From contig SNVD02014121.1 in NCBI GenBank assembly GCA_013180625.2, forward strand, positions 1-64,000: a DNA stretch of 64,000 nucleotides, in the 5' to 3' direction. Below, one piece after another: positions 43,946 to 54,547 of the stretch; position 1 is the first letter of the stretch; every line of letters begins with the position of its first letter. The stretch comes from Boswellia sacra (lineage: Eukaryota > Streptophyta > Magnoliopsida > Sapindales > Burseraceae). Made by a program: the position numbers and the translations under genes. Under the pieces are notes generated by a model, which had not been told where the DNA came from, did not search any database, and saw nothing but the letters and a program-made list of their open reading frames with translations.

Positions 43946-45744
43946 AGGATCTAAGCCTGATTGAACTTTTTGCTTTATCTAATGTAAGCATCTTTTCCAG
44001 ACTTGTCTTTTGACATGCAATATTCTTTTCTATGCTAAAGTTTGTCTCATGTTTCTTATTGAAAGGTTCTGCAAAATAGCAAATATGATGCTAAACCAAT
44101 GTTATGTTCATATGGCATTTCAATTAGTACTAACTTTGCTCAAGTGGAGGGCCGTGTTCTGTCAGATCCAAGGGTATATCACTGATTTTTTTTAGTAATG
44201 TATTATTTTCTTGTATTTGTGGTGGAATGTATTTTAATGTTATTGTTATTATGAACCTTGTGGGTCCTTTTTTTTAATAAAGCTAATGATTATCTTTAAT
44301 TCTTATAACAGTTAAAAGTGGGCAATGGTGAGGATTTCTTTCCTCGAAATGGGCGGTGGAATTTCAACAATAAGGTTTGTGTGTCTACCTTTAAGTTGAT
44401 CACTATTTTGATCCATTAGTTCTCCTTTTATTGTCAAATGGTTATCTAGAAATTGGTCGAGCTAACTAAGATAGAACGATGGGCTATTGTGAATTTCTCT
44501 GCGTGTTGTGATATACAGAGCCTTGTTCCAGATCTGATCAAATGCGGAGAAATGAGGGGAATTATAAGTTTTATCAGTTTATATTAATTGGCAACATCAA
44601 ATCAAGAAACTGACAGAAGTCCTTTTCTCTACCTATTGCAGCGGATAGATGCACCATTTGATGTGTTTGAAGAGAATCCACAGTTTAGGCGTGCCCCAGC
44701 TGTGGTTAGAGTGGATAAGATGTTTGACGAGATTCAGTCTAAACTTCCTGGGGATCCACAGTTCCTTCTTTGTTTGCTTCTTGAGAGAAAGAACTCTGAT
44801 ATTTATGGTTAAATGTTATGCTTCGAACTAAAAGAAAAATTGTTAAAATTTTTGCCTTTGTCTAAAAACTCTCTCTATTTAACTTTAAGGTCCATGGAAG
44901 CGAAAGAATCTTCCTAAACTTGGAACTATGACTCAGTGCATCACTCCTATGAGGGTTAACGATCAGTTTCTTACAAATGTTCTTCTAAAGATTAATGCAA
45001 AGGTGAGTACTGTTCCGAGATGTCACTTTCAGTTGACTTTCTGCATCTATAACCCTCTTTTTATGGTTTCTATTTTGTACTTCAGGATTTATGTATGATG
45101 TTTCTTGGCTGTACTGATTTCACATTGTTTAATGTCCATTGTATTGTTTTATAGCTTGGCGGATTAAACTCATTGTTGGCAGTTGAACAGTCTCCTCAAA
45201 TCCCTGTAGTTTCCAAGACTCCCACCATTATTCTTGGAATGTATGTGTCTCATGGGTCTCCTGGATAGTCTGATATTCCATCAATTGCTGCAGTAATAAT
45301 TCCATCAAGCTACCAAGGTGCACAGTTTGGGAGGAGCCCCAGTTTAGAACTTAGCAAGGCAAGGGTTTTAGGATTTCTAGTTAAAAAGGGAAATTTTACA
45401 TTCTGACTTCCTTCCAGTAATGGATAATTTTTCCTTACGTTTAATTCCAGAGAATTTTGTGATGAATCTTTATCTGCTGTGCAATTGGAAAAATTCACTT
45501 AGATTCATCATAACTTCTATTTGCACCATATTATTTTTTGAGGTTTGAATCTCTATTATGATGTACTTGTAGCAGTATCATGAAGTTCTAAATAGAATTT
45601 TTGCAAAAATATAGTTTTATGAATTTCAAACTATTGTTTTCCAAACAGTTTTTGGCGACTGTGTTCGAATTCTTAATATGTTAACATAGGTAACAAAACA
45701 ACTTTTTTTTAACTTCTTTTTGGTCGGGTTTATGAACTACTAAA

Positions 45745-47885
45745 GCCAAAGGAGATGAAAGAGCAATTAGATGTAAGAACAACTGTTGCATCACCTCTAG
45801 AATTCGATATGAATCGGGAAGATTTAGAATCCTTTTTTAGTCAATACGCCAAGGTATTAGCTATCCCTTTATTTGATGTAAATTGGTTTGGAATTATTAA
45901 TGGTTTACATGCTTTGAGAAGAATGTTAACATATAAAATTATGTGCCTCCTGAGGGATGTGGATTTCACTCTAGATTTTGAGAAATTATTTGTCAGTGAT
46001 GACAAAGATAATGGTTCTATCTTATGGAACCAAATCCTTTGAGTAATTAAAACAATCAAATCTCTTTATCATGTTGATCTTTACCTATTTTAGGTTAATA
46101 GTGTGAGGTTGCCTCATCATGTAGCTGACAAAAGGTTGTTTTATGGCACTGCTTTGATTGAGTTTTCAACAGAGGAAGATGCTAAAAATGTTCTAAAGTA
46201 AAGCTTGGTTTACGCTGGTGCTGAGCTAGAATTGAAGCCAAAGTAATCTGTAGTTGTAGGATTGGCTTTTCTTTTTTTGTGTGCCTTCTAATGCATAGTC
46301 TTTTGTTTCAGGAAGGATTTTGATGCAGAACGAGCAAAAGAAGAAGAGGAATATGAGAAGTTTCGTCCAGCCATGGGTTCAGGTCATAAGAATAACTCAA
46401 ATGCAGAATCAAAGTAATTAACACTACATGTATAGTTGCCCAAAAAACAAAAAACAAAAGAACAGTTATTGTGACCTAATTTTTTTCTCTGTTCGTGACA
46501 ATCACAGTTATCCAAAGGGCTTAATTGTTGCATTCACATTAAAGAAAATAGTAGCAGAGGAAAAAAAAGGCACTGATGAGTCAGCCACTGATGTTTCTAA
46601 AGTGAATGAGGGGCAAGATTCCTCAAAAAATGCTATTGAAGATGGCCAGAAGGCAGCAGAAAATGTCAAAAGCAACGAAGGAAAGACTGAGGAGACAAGC
46701 GGTTTGCATGATAAAGAAATGGATAGTGAAGATGGTGAGAAGTCATCTGAAGATTCCATTGACAAGGGTGAAGAGAAAGAAGAAAAATCTAATGTTGCTG
46801 CTGCTTATAAAGACAATATGGATGTTGTTATGCGTGAGGATTTGAATGGTATCTTTAAAAAATTTGGCACTGTTAAGGTACCATGGTTCTTCTTTATTAT
46901 TTTATTTGGTTCAAGATTATATACCTTTTTTCGCTTGATAAGTAGTGATGATTTGCACTTAAGTAGCTATATAGGAGTTTTTTGTTGTATCAATGAGTTT
47001 TGATAGGAGTTTTCTAATGTATCTATGAATTTCTTCTCTTTAGTTGTTTTTGCATTAATCCCTTTCTTATTTGATTTTTTTTGCATGCCTTATGTTTGCA
47101 CTTCTATGCGATTGTTCATTTTCTCTCTTGTTTCCCCCTAAGTTATTAGGCTTTTTTTTTTTCCTCTGAATAACAAGAATGGACTTCAGTAGCTTTTTCT
47201 CCGATTGTAGGTCTAAGCTTTGTTGAGTTGACTTCTCTGGCATTTCTCTTTGTATTTTATTTTTTCTTCTATGAAGTTCATTATTTTCAAGATTGGAGCT
47301 GATTCAAGGTACATTGGGTTTCAGGAACCTGAAGCAGCTCAAAAAGCTCGGGCAGCTGCTATCTTAGCCAAAGAACGAGGCCTAGTGGTGAAGAATTTCG
47401 TTGCCATTCTAGAGCCTGTAATTGGTAAGTAATGACTTATTAATTTGCTGTTTGAAGTTCTATTCTAAATATATTGTTGTATGATTATTGTATTTCATCT
47501 CAAGTTCTGTCAAACATCCTACAGCAGATTTGTGCATATACATCCTATCTTTCCCTTTTTTTTTGGTTCCATTTTTCTCTGGGCTGTTTGTGTAATGGTT
47601 TATATTTGACATTCCTATTTTTAAGTGTAATTTCGAGGAGGTTAACTAGGTAAGCTGGGATGCAAGTTTTTTAATTGATGATATTTATTGAGATAATGTG
47701 ATGGTTCACATTTATCCTCCTTGATGACCTTTTCATAACTGCACTTCATAAATCAGCACTGCAAGCTGTGGTACTGAGAGAGCTTTATTTTACTTGTGTT
47801 GTTAGGTGAGGCTGAAAAAGAATACTGGAGCCTTCTCTATGGTAATCAAGATAAACACCGTGAAAATAAGGGCAACCGAGGAAGG
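45745..47885 (+). pseudogene. La protein fragment (RRM to xRRM) captured by CACTA-C
   Basis: Exon-like blocks: 45745-45853 (EQLDVRTTVASPLEFDMNRE, ESFFSQYAK); 46094-46242 (NSVRLPHHVADKRLFYGTA, LIEFSTEEDAKNVLK, then TAA where Gln is expected, SLVYAGAELELKPK); 46312-46413 (DFDAERAKEEEEYEKFRPA); 46508-46876 (YPKGLIVAFTLKK, then a Glu/Lys/Ser-rich acidic linker); about 47272-47424 (SRYIGFQEPEAAQKARAAA, GLVVKNFVAILEPVIG); 47806-47885 (EAEKEYWSLLYGNQDKHREN). This matches plant La (La1-type), a nuclear chaperone of RNA polymerase III transcripts. The N-terminal La motif is missing. Introns are retained with mostly canonical borders. Confidence 0.88.
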
Positions 47886-48254
47886 TCAGTAAATGCATAC
47901 TACTTCTACTGCTTTCTGCTTTTATTTGGGTTCTCAAGCACCTTCAGTATTGCTCTCTCATATTGTTATATCTAACAGTCATTATCATGGGATACTGACT
48001 CTTAATCTAAATTTTTTTGACCCTTTACAGGTTTGAATCTGTGCTCATTTTTATTTTTCTCGTTTTCACAATCCAAGAGGGAATACAATGTGCATTATGG
48101 TTGGTTCTACTGATTATCATTCACTTGGAAGTGGTATCGAAAACATATATGTATTCATATTTTCATTTTATCATCAACTCATTCTGTTAGGTGGACTATT
48201 AATACTAGAAATGTTAAAAAAAAAAATGCATACAAATCACTTCCTTATTGTTCA

Positions 48255-48467
48255 TTGTATTTCGTAAATGCTAATCTGTTCAAATTCTTAGGTACCACCG
48301 TATTAGATTTTTTGGTTGCTGAAGAATGCAACCTCATTAGTTTAGAACTGCAAAAGCAACTCAAAGGAAACTTGAATCAAGCCCAAATCTACGATCGTAG
48401 AAAAGCTGTATTCAGGATCAGAATAGAAATAGCTAAAGCTTTAGTCACCATAACCAAAGCTGGTTAA
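48255..48467 (+). pseudogene. unidentified short coding-like segment
   Basis: An AG-preceded block near 48293 reads TTVLDFLVAEECNLISLELQ, then a basic stretch (DRRKAVFRIRIEIAKALVTI) and a TAA at 48465. Composition looks protein-like, but I do not recognise the family. It lies between the La and REP fragments, so it is probably another captured exon. Confidence 0.35.
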
Positions 48468-48503
48468 GGTGTTTAGTTCTCTTTCTCTCAATTGCATGCC
48501 ACC

Positions 48504-48790
48504 ATGACCATGAGCGAGAGTGATGTCCCACCATACCCTCCAATCGACCCAGCCACCTTTGACCTAATCACAATCGGGACTGGCCTACCAGAATCTGTGA
48601 TTTCTACTGCTGCATAAACAGTTGGGAAATTTGTCCTCCACCTGGACCCCAACCCCTTCTATGGATTCCACTTCTCCTTTCTCCCTATTCTACACCTCAC
48701 TTCCTTCCTAAATACTCATTCCACTGCTTCCTCCAATGCCCAGAATCTCACCACTTGTTCATTATACTCTCATGTAAAAATTTCCAATTA
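48504..48790 (+). pseudogene. Rab escort protein (REP) N-terminal fragment captured by CACTA-C
   Basis: ATG at 48504 gives MTMSESDVPPYPPIDPATFD, LITIGTGLPESVISTAA, then a TAA, and TVGKFVLHLDPNPFYGFHFS. This is the FAD-type dinucleotide fold start shared by Rab escort proteins and GDIs, with the plant REP-like lead (PPIDPxxFDLIxxGTGLPES). REP presents Rab GTPases for prenylation. Only the first exon is present, followed by intron-like AT-rich sequence. Confidence 0.8.
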
Positions 48791-49532
48791 TTGACATTCA
48801 ACTTAACAAAAATATTTCCTATCTAACAACTGCACTTATAAGTATTTATGTTGTGTTTTGCTTATTCGGTACATTCTTCTTTCAAAAGTGTAGATTCTTA
48901 TGTTGTTTGCTTGTTAATAATTTTTGCAGGATCACACTTTGCCTTACATAATTTTTATAGTGTTCTGGTGGCACTATAGTTTGATTTCATTTAGATTTAA
49001 AAAGATCTAATGTGACATAGTTCTCATATTATGGAAGAGGACATTACAAATTAAGAAATTGAAATTTCTAGTGCTTAGTTGATTTGCTTGAGTAGTCTGA
49101 ATTGATTTAGACTTAAAATTCAGTTTTTACAGCTCTTTGAAGCAATCGTGATGCTATAATATTGGTTTAAAGTTTCTTTGTCATGAAAGAAAGAACGAGA
49201 TAGTACTGCCAAAATTAGTAAACCACTATAAAATACATAATTGCAAACTATTTGTTACATTACCATTTAGGCATTATTGCTCCAGTCAATTTACCCTAAA
49301 CTATTTGTTACAGAAGAATATCCACTATTAATGGTATGTTAGAGAGTCATGCTTCTACATGAACTAGAATTGAAACAAAAATTAAATCATTTTTATTTGC
49401 TTTTGAGCAAATCATTCAATGTTATACTTTGTATCTTCTCTCTCTCGTCTCTCACTCTCTCTTGATGGATATTCTTCTATTCTTTTAGTTAGTGCTTTCT
49501 AATTACACTTTCATGTTTCTGCATTCTGCTAG

Positions 49533-49758
49533 GTTCTTCTGATGAACATAGTGATCTTGCAAGCTTTGGGTTGGACTTTTCTGATGATGATTTGGAATAT
49601 GAGATTATCTTATAATTGCAACCTTTGTTGTTATTAATGATGAAAACGCTAGCATAGACTATGGAAAGGCTGAAGCAGTTATGAGAGATGGTGGTATACG
49701 TCTTCTTTTGGACCTTGCAAGGTCCTGGCGGGAAGGGCTTCAGTCGGAGGCTGCATAG
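49533..49758 (+). pseudogene. armadillo-repeat protein fragment captured by CACTA-C
   Basis: An AG-bounded block reads FGLDFSDDDLEYE, a frameshift, then VMRDGGIRLLLDLARSWREG and LQSEAA, ending at TAG just before GTAAT. The second part looks like one armadillo repeat from a plant ARM-repeat protein. Exact subfamily not certain. Confidence 0.6.
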
Positions 49759-49759
49759 G

Positions 49760-51087
49760 TAATTTTTTAATTTTTTTAAAATTTTTTATCTCATAAAAAA
49801 TAGTGGTTAATTTGCTTTCTAATCTAGATAATTGCTTAATCTGCTTTTGAATCTCTTGGATTCATTTTTTATTTAACTCATTACCCAATAATTCTTTTCA
49901 CCTTTGTTCTATTATTGGGTATTAGAATGGTTGCATTTCTTGTGCATTAAAGTATTTTTTGTGCTACCTATTTCCATATTCTTAATGATGAATGTGTTTT
50001 GAAATAACTCTAAGAGACAAGGATCCATAATTTTTTTGAAAATGACCACCAGAAGAACAGAGAAGAATAATCAAGGCTCAGTGTACTTAATTATTTGGAA
50101 ATGTGCCTAGTTAGTTTGTCATGGGACTATATCGAAGGTAAGGTACTGTTATCACCGTTTGTTGCATGAGGCAATGAGGTCTAAGAAAAATTGAAGGCAG
50201 AAATTAGGTGGAAGAATGCAATTTAGAGTATCTTTTTCAGATTTGGTTGGGATTTGGGAAGGCCTGGACCTTGATGGTTGTGTAGTTGATTAACCGTGAA
50301 AACTATTGCTGTATACTTCAGGACAGCTAGTAAAAAAGGGAGTTATGGTGTAGTTATTGAGGTATGTTAGGGATGTGAGATAGGAATAGGATTTGCATGG
50401 TATGATGAACAGATTTTCTGGTTGTGTCAGATAAGAAAAAGATCTCCCCTTGAAACTAATCAAGGATTGAAAGGATGAGAAAAGACGAAACCCATAAATT
50501 TAGTGTTTTTCAGTAATTACATTAGAGAAATGTATGATAAATATATGTTGGTAGCATTTTATCTTAGTAGGACGTATTTGTGTCTTATTGCCATAGAGGT
50601 GTTTGGCAAACAAGATGAATTAATTAATTGTCAAATCACTTAATCTAATACAATCTGTTTAATTAACAAATAAATGAAATGCATTTTGCATAAACTATTC
50701 AAATAAAGAAGTCAATTTCAATAACTTGATCGATTGACAAAGAAGCCACCCCGTTAAAGTTTTCATGGAATGTGATGTGATATTAATTAGATTGGATCAA
50801 AAATTGGTTGACAAAAGATGATTAAACTTCTTTTATAGTTGTTTTCTGCTTCCTCCAATGGAATGTGATGTGATATTAATTAGACAGGAACCACTCTTAA
50901 TTCCAGGAAGGATCTTGTGACCAAGGGATGCTCTGTTCCCCCAAATTTCACCCCCGTTTTTCTAACTTTAATTCCCTCCCCTAAAAATGGAGAGAATAAA
51001 AAAAAGACTCTTGATCCCCAAGGTATACCTAACATTTTACTTGCTCTTTCTTTTGTTTTAACTTCGTGCTTAAACATGCTTATGCAG
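49760..51087. other. intron-like or filler DNA within CACTA-C, no gene seen
   Basis: AT-rich sequence without a recognised coding block. GATGTGATATTAATTAGA recurs at about 50770 and 50867, with the words TGGAATG upstream of both, suggesting a short local duplication. Confidence 0.45.
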
Positions 51088-51190
51088 TTGCTAAAGGTAG
51101 CAAAACTACTGGATTCAGGAGCTGTTAGGGCAACAAGATTTCTTTGGCAGTATCCAAAAGCACGAGTTCTTATGCTTTTCTACCTTGTAA
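51088..51190 (+). pseudogene. golgin (Golgin-84-like) C-terminal exon captured by CACTA-C
   Basis: After GCAG at 51084-51087 the block reads LLKVAKLLDSGAVRATRFLW, QYPKARVLMLFYLV and a GTAAG-type donor. The pattern LLDSGAVRATRFLWRYPxAR plus a hydrophobic anchor matches the C-terminal end of plant golgin-84-like Golgi matrix proteins. Only one exon is seen. Confidence 0.72.
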
Positions 51191-51578
51191 GAATAGCTAA
51201 CGTTTTACTTAAATCTAACTAGAAAAAGACTGTGTCTAACTATTATGAGAAACCATTGGCAAGTATTTGTACATCTCTTTTTTATGTATTTGTTGCACAG
51301 GCTTCAGTAATATGAGTCTTTTGATTCTAGACTTGTTACTTGTTTGGAAATACAGTTATGGATGATCTCCTTTTTATTGTCATGTTCAACATGCTTTTCA
51401 GGACTTCTATTTGTAAATTGATTCTAGACTTGTTACTTTTTTGCATAAAATTTCATGATTCTGTTGTGAAATATCATGGCATAATAATAAAATGGGCAAA
51501 ACAAGTATATTTGGTTTCTTGTATGTTTCTTGTCAAAAAAAAAAAAAACTCCACTCTTTACAATGAAATCAATTGTAG

Positions 51579-52297
51579 GTGACAGCTGGTGGAAAATTAT
51601 TTAATGTTATTGTAGACACTAAAAATATTGGAAAACAATTGCTTCAAAATGGTGATCTTCGGAGGAGAGTAACAATTATACCTTTAAATAAAATTCAATC
51701 CAATACTGTTCATCCTAGAGTTCAGCAGGCTGCTTTTAGAGTGGTTAGTCAATGCTTTGACCTTTCCCATGATTGAGAGTTACAAATCCTTTTCTACCTT
51801 ACATGTACGAATTTTACCCTTGCTTATGCAGGTTGGCAAGGAAAATGCAGAACTTGCACTTTCTCCGGTTGGTTATGATGATGAATTGAAGGTATGCTTC
51901 CTTATACTTGTTTATCTTTTCAAACCCAATCACCTTATGTTTCACGATATCTACTGCTGAAGATATGGTTCTATTTTTTGGGTTATTATGGTCTTTTTTG
52001 TAGCAAGACCTACAAAGCTTTTTGTTTCCTGCCTTAACATTTAACAATTGAGGTCCAGAACTTTAAAGCTTATTGTGGAAATTATTGTTGTTTCATTGTG
52101 TGGTGATAAACGGATGGGTTGAACCATAATAGCTTTTGCGTTTAGATTTTGGATTATCAGAATGTAAATACTGGTAGTTCATATTCTATCTTCCACCTGT
52201 TTTTTGTCTGTCTGAAAGTTGATTCACCTTGCAGAGTGCTATGGAATATGTTTTTGGTTCAACTTTTGTCTGCAAAAGCATTGATACTGCAAAGAAG
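51579..52297 (+). pseudogene. SMC2 (condensin) hinge fragment captured by CACTA-C
   Basis: Exon-like blocks: 51579-51745 (TAGGKLFNVIVDTKNIGKQL, NGDLRRRVTIIPLNKIQ, HPRVQQAAFRVV); 51832-51891 (VGKENAELALSPVGYDDELK); 52235-52297 (SAMEYVFGSTFVCKSID). These are consecutive pieces of the SMC2 hinge domain, the dimerisation part of the condensin ATPase. AG/GT borders are present. The coiled-coil arms and ATPase heads are absent. Confidence 0.88.
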
Positions 52298-53180
52298 GTA
52301 TGTCCATTTTGACAATGGGTTAGTTCTTGGTCTTTTATTGTTAAGTACGGACCTGTTCTGTTTGATAGAGTGTGAGGTAGATTCTCAAGTTAAGGTGTTT
52401 TGCAGTTGCTGTTTTTGTGATGGAACCTCTCACTTGTGGTGGTGCACTGATGTTGCTCGTAAGCTTATAAGAATTGGATTTATTACTCTATTTTTGACTG
52501 TTGGAAGCTCTTTAGTTAACTATAATACAGCAAAATTAGTTCAACTTAAAAACTAATTGTAATATTTCTTTTGTAGGCCATAGAAAGTCCAACCTTTGCT
52601 AAAGACTATTCAACCAAAATTAGTTCTGGTATCTGTCCAACTTGTTTATTCATATGCTTTTAAGATCTTAAAAATTTGCAACAAAAACTGATGAAGGTTG
52701 CCTTTGGCAGGGGAGGAAGAACTCTACTGAGTACAACTCCTGTGAGTACAAGCAGTGAGGTTGAGTCAAGGTAATTCATTTTCTTGTTTCTATGTACTTA
52801 GAAAGACTTCACTTAAATAAAGGCTTATATTTATCTGGATATCTCGCATATCCATTGAGTTTGAGTGGCATGGCTACTTAGTTTAAGCTTTGGGGTTAGA
52901 TTTTCTGATGTAGTGCCAGATCTAACTTCGTTTTCATGTCTGTGTTTCTTTTTTTCCCTTTTTGTTCTGGTTAATGAGTTGCCACTTATACTGTCTAAAG
53001 TCATATAGCACTGATAAATGCATTGCCACATATGTCATTTTATATACTTTGACTACAAATCCTAGTTGATTCCTCTGTCTATTATTGCTCTGTTGAGTTT
53101 TATGTATTATTTCTTATTTAGTTTCTTGTTTGCTTATTCATGAGTTTTATGTAGTTTTTAAAATAAAAAAATATATATGT
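52298..53180. other. unassigned DNA between the SMC2 fragment and the CACTA-C right end
   Basis: Short exon-like blocks are possible at 52577-52627 (AIESPTFAKDYSTKISSG) and 52712-52771 (GRGGRTLLSTTPVSTSSEV), but I cannot assign a family. The 52149-52556 frame looks accidental. Confidence 0.35.
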
Positions 53181-53184
53181 ATAA

Positions 53185-53788
53185 TATGTGTCAGGATGAG
53201 CCATCCTGACACGTATTATATATTTTTAAAATATACGTGTCAGTCAAAAACTGACACAAAAAGGTTACACAAAAAAAATAAAATGTGTGTCACTTAGTGA
53301 ACAAAGTATATGTCGGTTAGAGAATGACACGTATTAAATATTTTTAAATATAAGTGTCGGCCAAAAACCGACACATAAAGGTTACATGAAAATATGGAAT
53401 AAGTGTCACTTAGTGAAGAATTATGTGTCGGTCAGCAAATGACACATATGTTTTAGGAGTCCATTTGTGTCGGTCATACCTTGACAAGCAAATGTCGTTC
53501 CTTGACCGACACATATGTGTCGATCACGGAATGACACTAGTATGTCATTTTTTGACCGACACAAAATATGTCACTTAATCGTTGACACATATTTGAAAAT
53601 ATTCGTTACTATGTGACACATATTTGTTAATACATGTCTGTTTGTGAACGACACATATGCTTGTGTCGGTTTGACCAAGTGACACGTATAGAATACGTGT
53701 CAGGGCCATTTATGTCGCGCAAAAACCTACATGTATTTTGATATGTGTCAGTTTTTGGCCGACACAAAAAACCTTTTTTGTTATAGTG
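53185..53788 (+). repeat. CACTA-C 3' subterminal repeats and terminus
   Basis: A 600-bp array of GTGTCGGT...TGACACATAT units in alternating orientation, including a perfect 11-bp hairpin at 53188-53198/53202-53212, ending CTTTTTTGTTATAGTG. Confidence 0.88.
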
Positions 53789-54087
53789 CATGAGATTGGG
53801 AAGATGAAGATGATTGTCTTCGTGATGTTACCTCTCTTCGTAGTGCACTTTCCATAGAGTCATCTCTAAGTCTTTTTGGCGCCATAGTGAGCTACAAAAA
53901 TATATTAACATTAGAAAATGCTAACCATATATATAATATATTAACCATTACAATAATACATGAAACAGATCAAATGTCATTTGTCTATGAAACCATAAAT
54001 GTTTGATGCACATATAATGTATGACAAGCAAATAATGTTAAAGTAAGAAAGCTTTTCATTAATATATAAGAAACATCATATACACCT

Positions 54088-54333
54088 TCATTCAACATCA
54101 TCCATCTCTTCATCACCATCTAGACCGTTAAAGTCAACTGTGGTTCCATCAACTCCGTGCCTAACCCAGGTAACATCTTCTTCACAAGAAAATTCTCTTT
54201 CATCTAGTTCTTGTTGTGCATGCAACTCAACTTGTGGCACACTTTTTACCATATGTTTATAGTTCTTGATTGAATAAAGAACTATGAGCATATGGTAAAA
54301 TTCTTGAGAATCATCCACAATGAGAATCCTCAA
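54088..54333 (-). pseudogene. CACTA-B TNP2 C-terminal remnant
   Basis: Minus strand. The block LYSIKNYKHMVKSVPQVEL, LDEREFSCEEDVTWVRHGVD and the acidic end GLDGDEEMDDVE match the last roughly 70 residues of the TNP2 gene in CACTA-A (10060-10268). Upstream of LYSIKNY the homology stops at a snap-back inverted repeat (54244-54300). The rest of TNP2 is gone. Confidence 0.82.
54244..54300. repeat. 24-bp inverted repeat at the TNP2 truncation point
   Basis: Arms 54244-54267 and 54277-54300 match at 22 of 24 positions around a 9-base spacer. The first arm belongs to TNP2; the second looks like a reversed copy of it. Confidence 0.85.
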
Positions 54334-54547
54334 TGATCACATTGACAAGTAACAAACAGACAATTATGCACAATCAAATAATAATTAAAAGCTTCAAGTA
54401 GAATGTTTGTTCTTGTTGGAGATCATACAGTATGGAAGCCCATACAGCCATTTGAAACCATACAACCTGGAAAAGACGAAAAACATGGAAGCCCATACAG
54501 CCGTATTCTTGGTAATAAAACTTCTTCCATCTTTATAGGAAACTTTT

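Larger units (their letters stand above)
41507..45300 (+). pseudogene. AGO4-clade ARGONAUTE fragment (PAZ end, MID, start of PIWI) captured by CACTA-C
   Basis: Exon-like blocks with introns kept: 41507-41650 (YDYFVNNRKIDLRYSADLP, NVGKPKRPIYIPIE); 41770-41849 (KALTSLQRASLVEKSK, one frameshift); 44066-44173 (YGISISTNFAQVEGRVL); 44312-44374 (VGNGEDFFPRNGRWNFNNK); 44450-44563 (KIERWAIVNFSACCDIQSL, LIKCGEMRGI); 44642-44810 (FDVFEENPQFRRAPAVVRVD); 44890-45002 (PWKRKNLPKLGTM); 45155-45300 (LGGLNSLLAVEQSPQIP). AGO4 proteins guide RNA-directed DNA methylation in the nucleus. The N-terminal half and most of PIWI are absent. The first catalytic Asp of GMDVSHG is Tyr (GMYVSHG), followed by a TAG. One donor site is ATAAGT (44564). 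A B3 fragment is inserted at 41850-43945. Confidence 0.9.
40669..53788 (+). mobile_element. CACTA transposon C (Pack-CACTA) carrying at least seven host gene fragments
   Basis: Left end CACTACAAGAAAATA at 40669, right end CTTTTTTGTTATAGTG to 53788, with subterminal repeats of the GTGTCGGT...TGACAC class at both ends, unlike those of CACTA-A/B. TGA precedes the left end (40666-40668) and occurs at 53791-53793 after two extra bases (CA), so the TSD is offset. Inside there is no transposase. It holds intron-containing fragments of AGO4-type, B3, La, REP, ARM-repeat, golgin and SMC2 genes. Non-autonomous. It sits in the first gene of CACTA-B, whose flanks join cleanly to the CACTA-A homologue. 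Confidence 0.87.
35420..53880 (-). pseudogene. CACTA-B Transposase_24-type gene, split by CACTA-C and a solo LTR
   Basis: Minus-strand blocks in order: 53880-53791 (MAPKRLRDDSMESALRRE); 40668-40300 (GNTEWGSGQLLHVDFN, GPNKETFTSQLGIIARNGS, TSWHAMPEHKLNAIWKE), open as 111 residues at 40623-40288; 40250-40156 (EYRPHCLKVMGVLWRDWKAR); 36559-36450 (DFYKPYPMDEARLAFTP, with one TAA); 36340-36245 (AERNKANRAHQFTLHR); 36120-36015 (KTDRISVFMKTRTTSSG); 35800-35610 (coiled coil LHQELHEMRVENKELKDYN); and about 35470-35420. The blocks match the same gene in CACTA-A. CACTA-C splits the first exon end, and the solo LTR splits the WRDWKAR exon at GTCTC. Confidence 0.82.

Noticed and set aside
46508..46765. 85-residue Ser-rich minus-strand frame
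   Set aside because: Complement of the Glu/Lys-rich linker exon of the La fragment.
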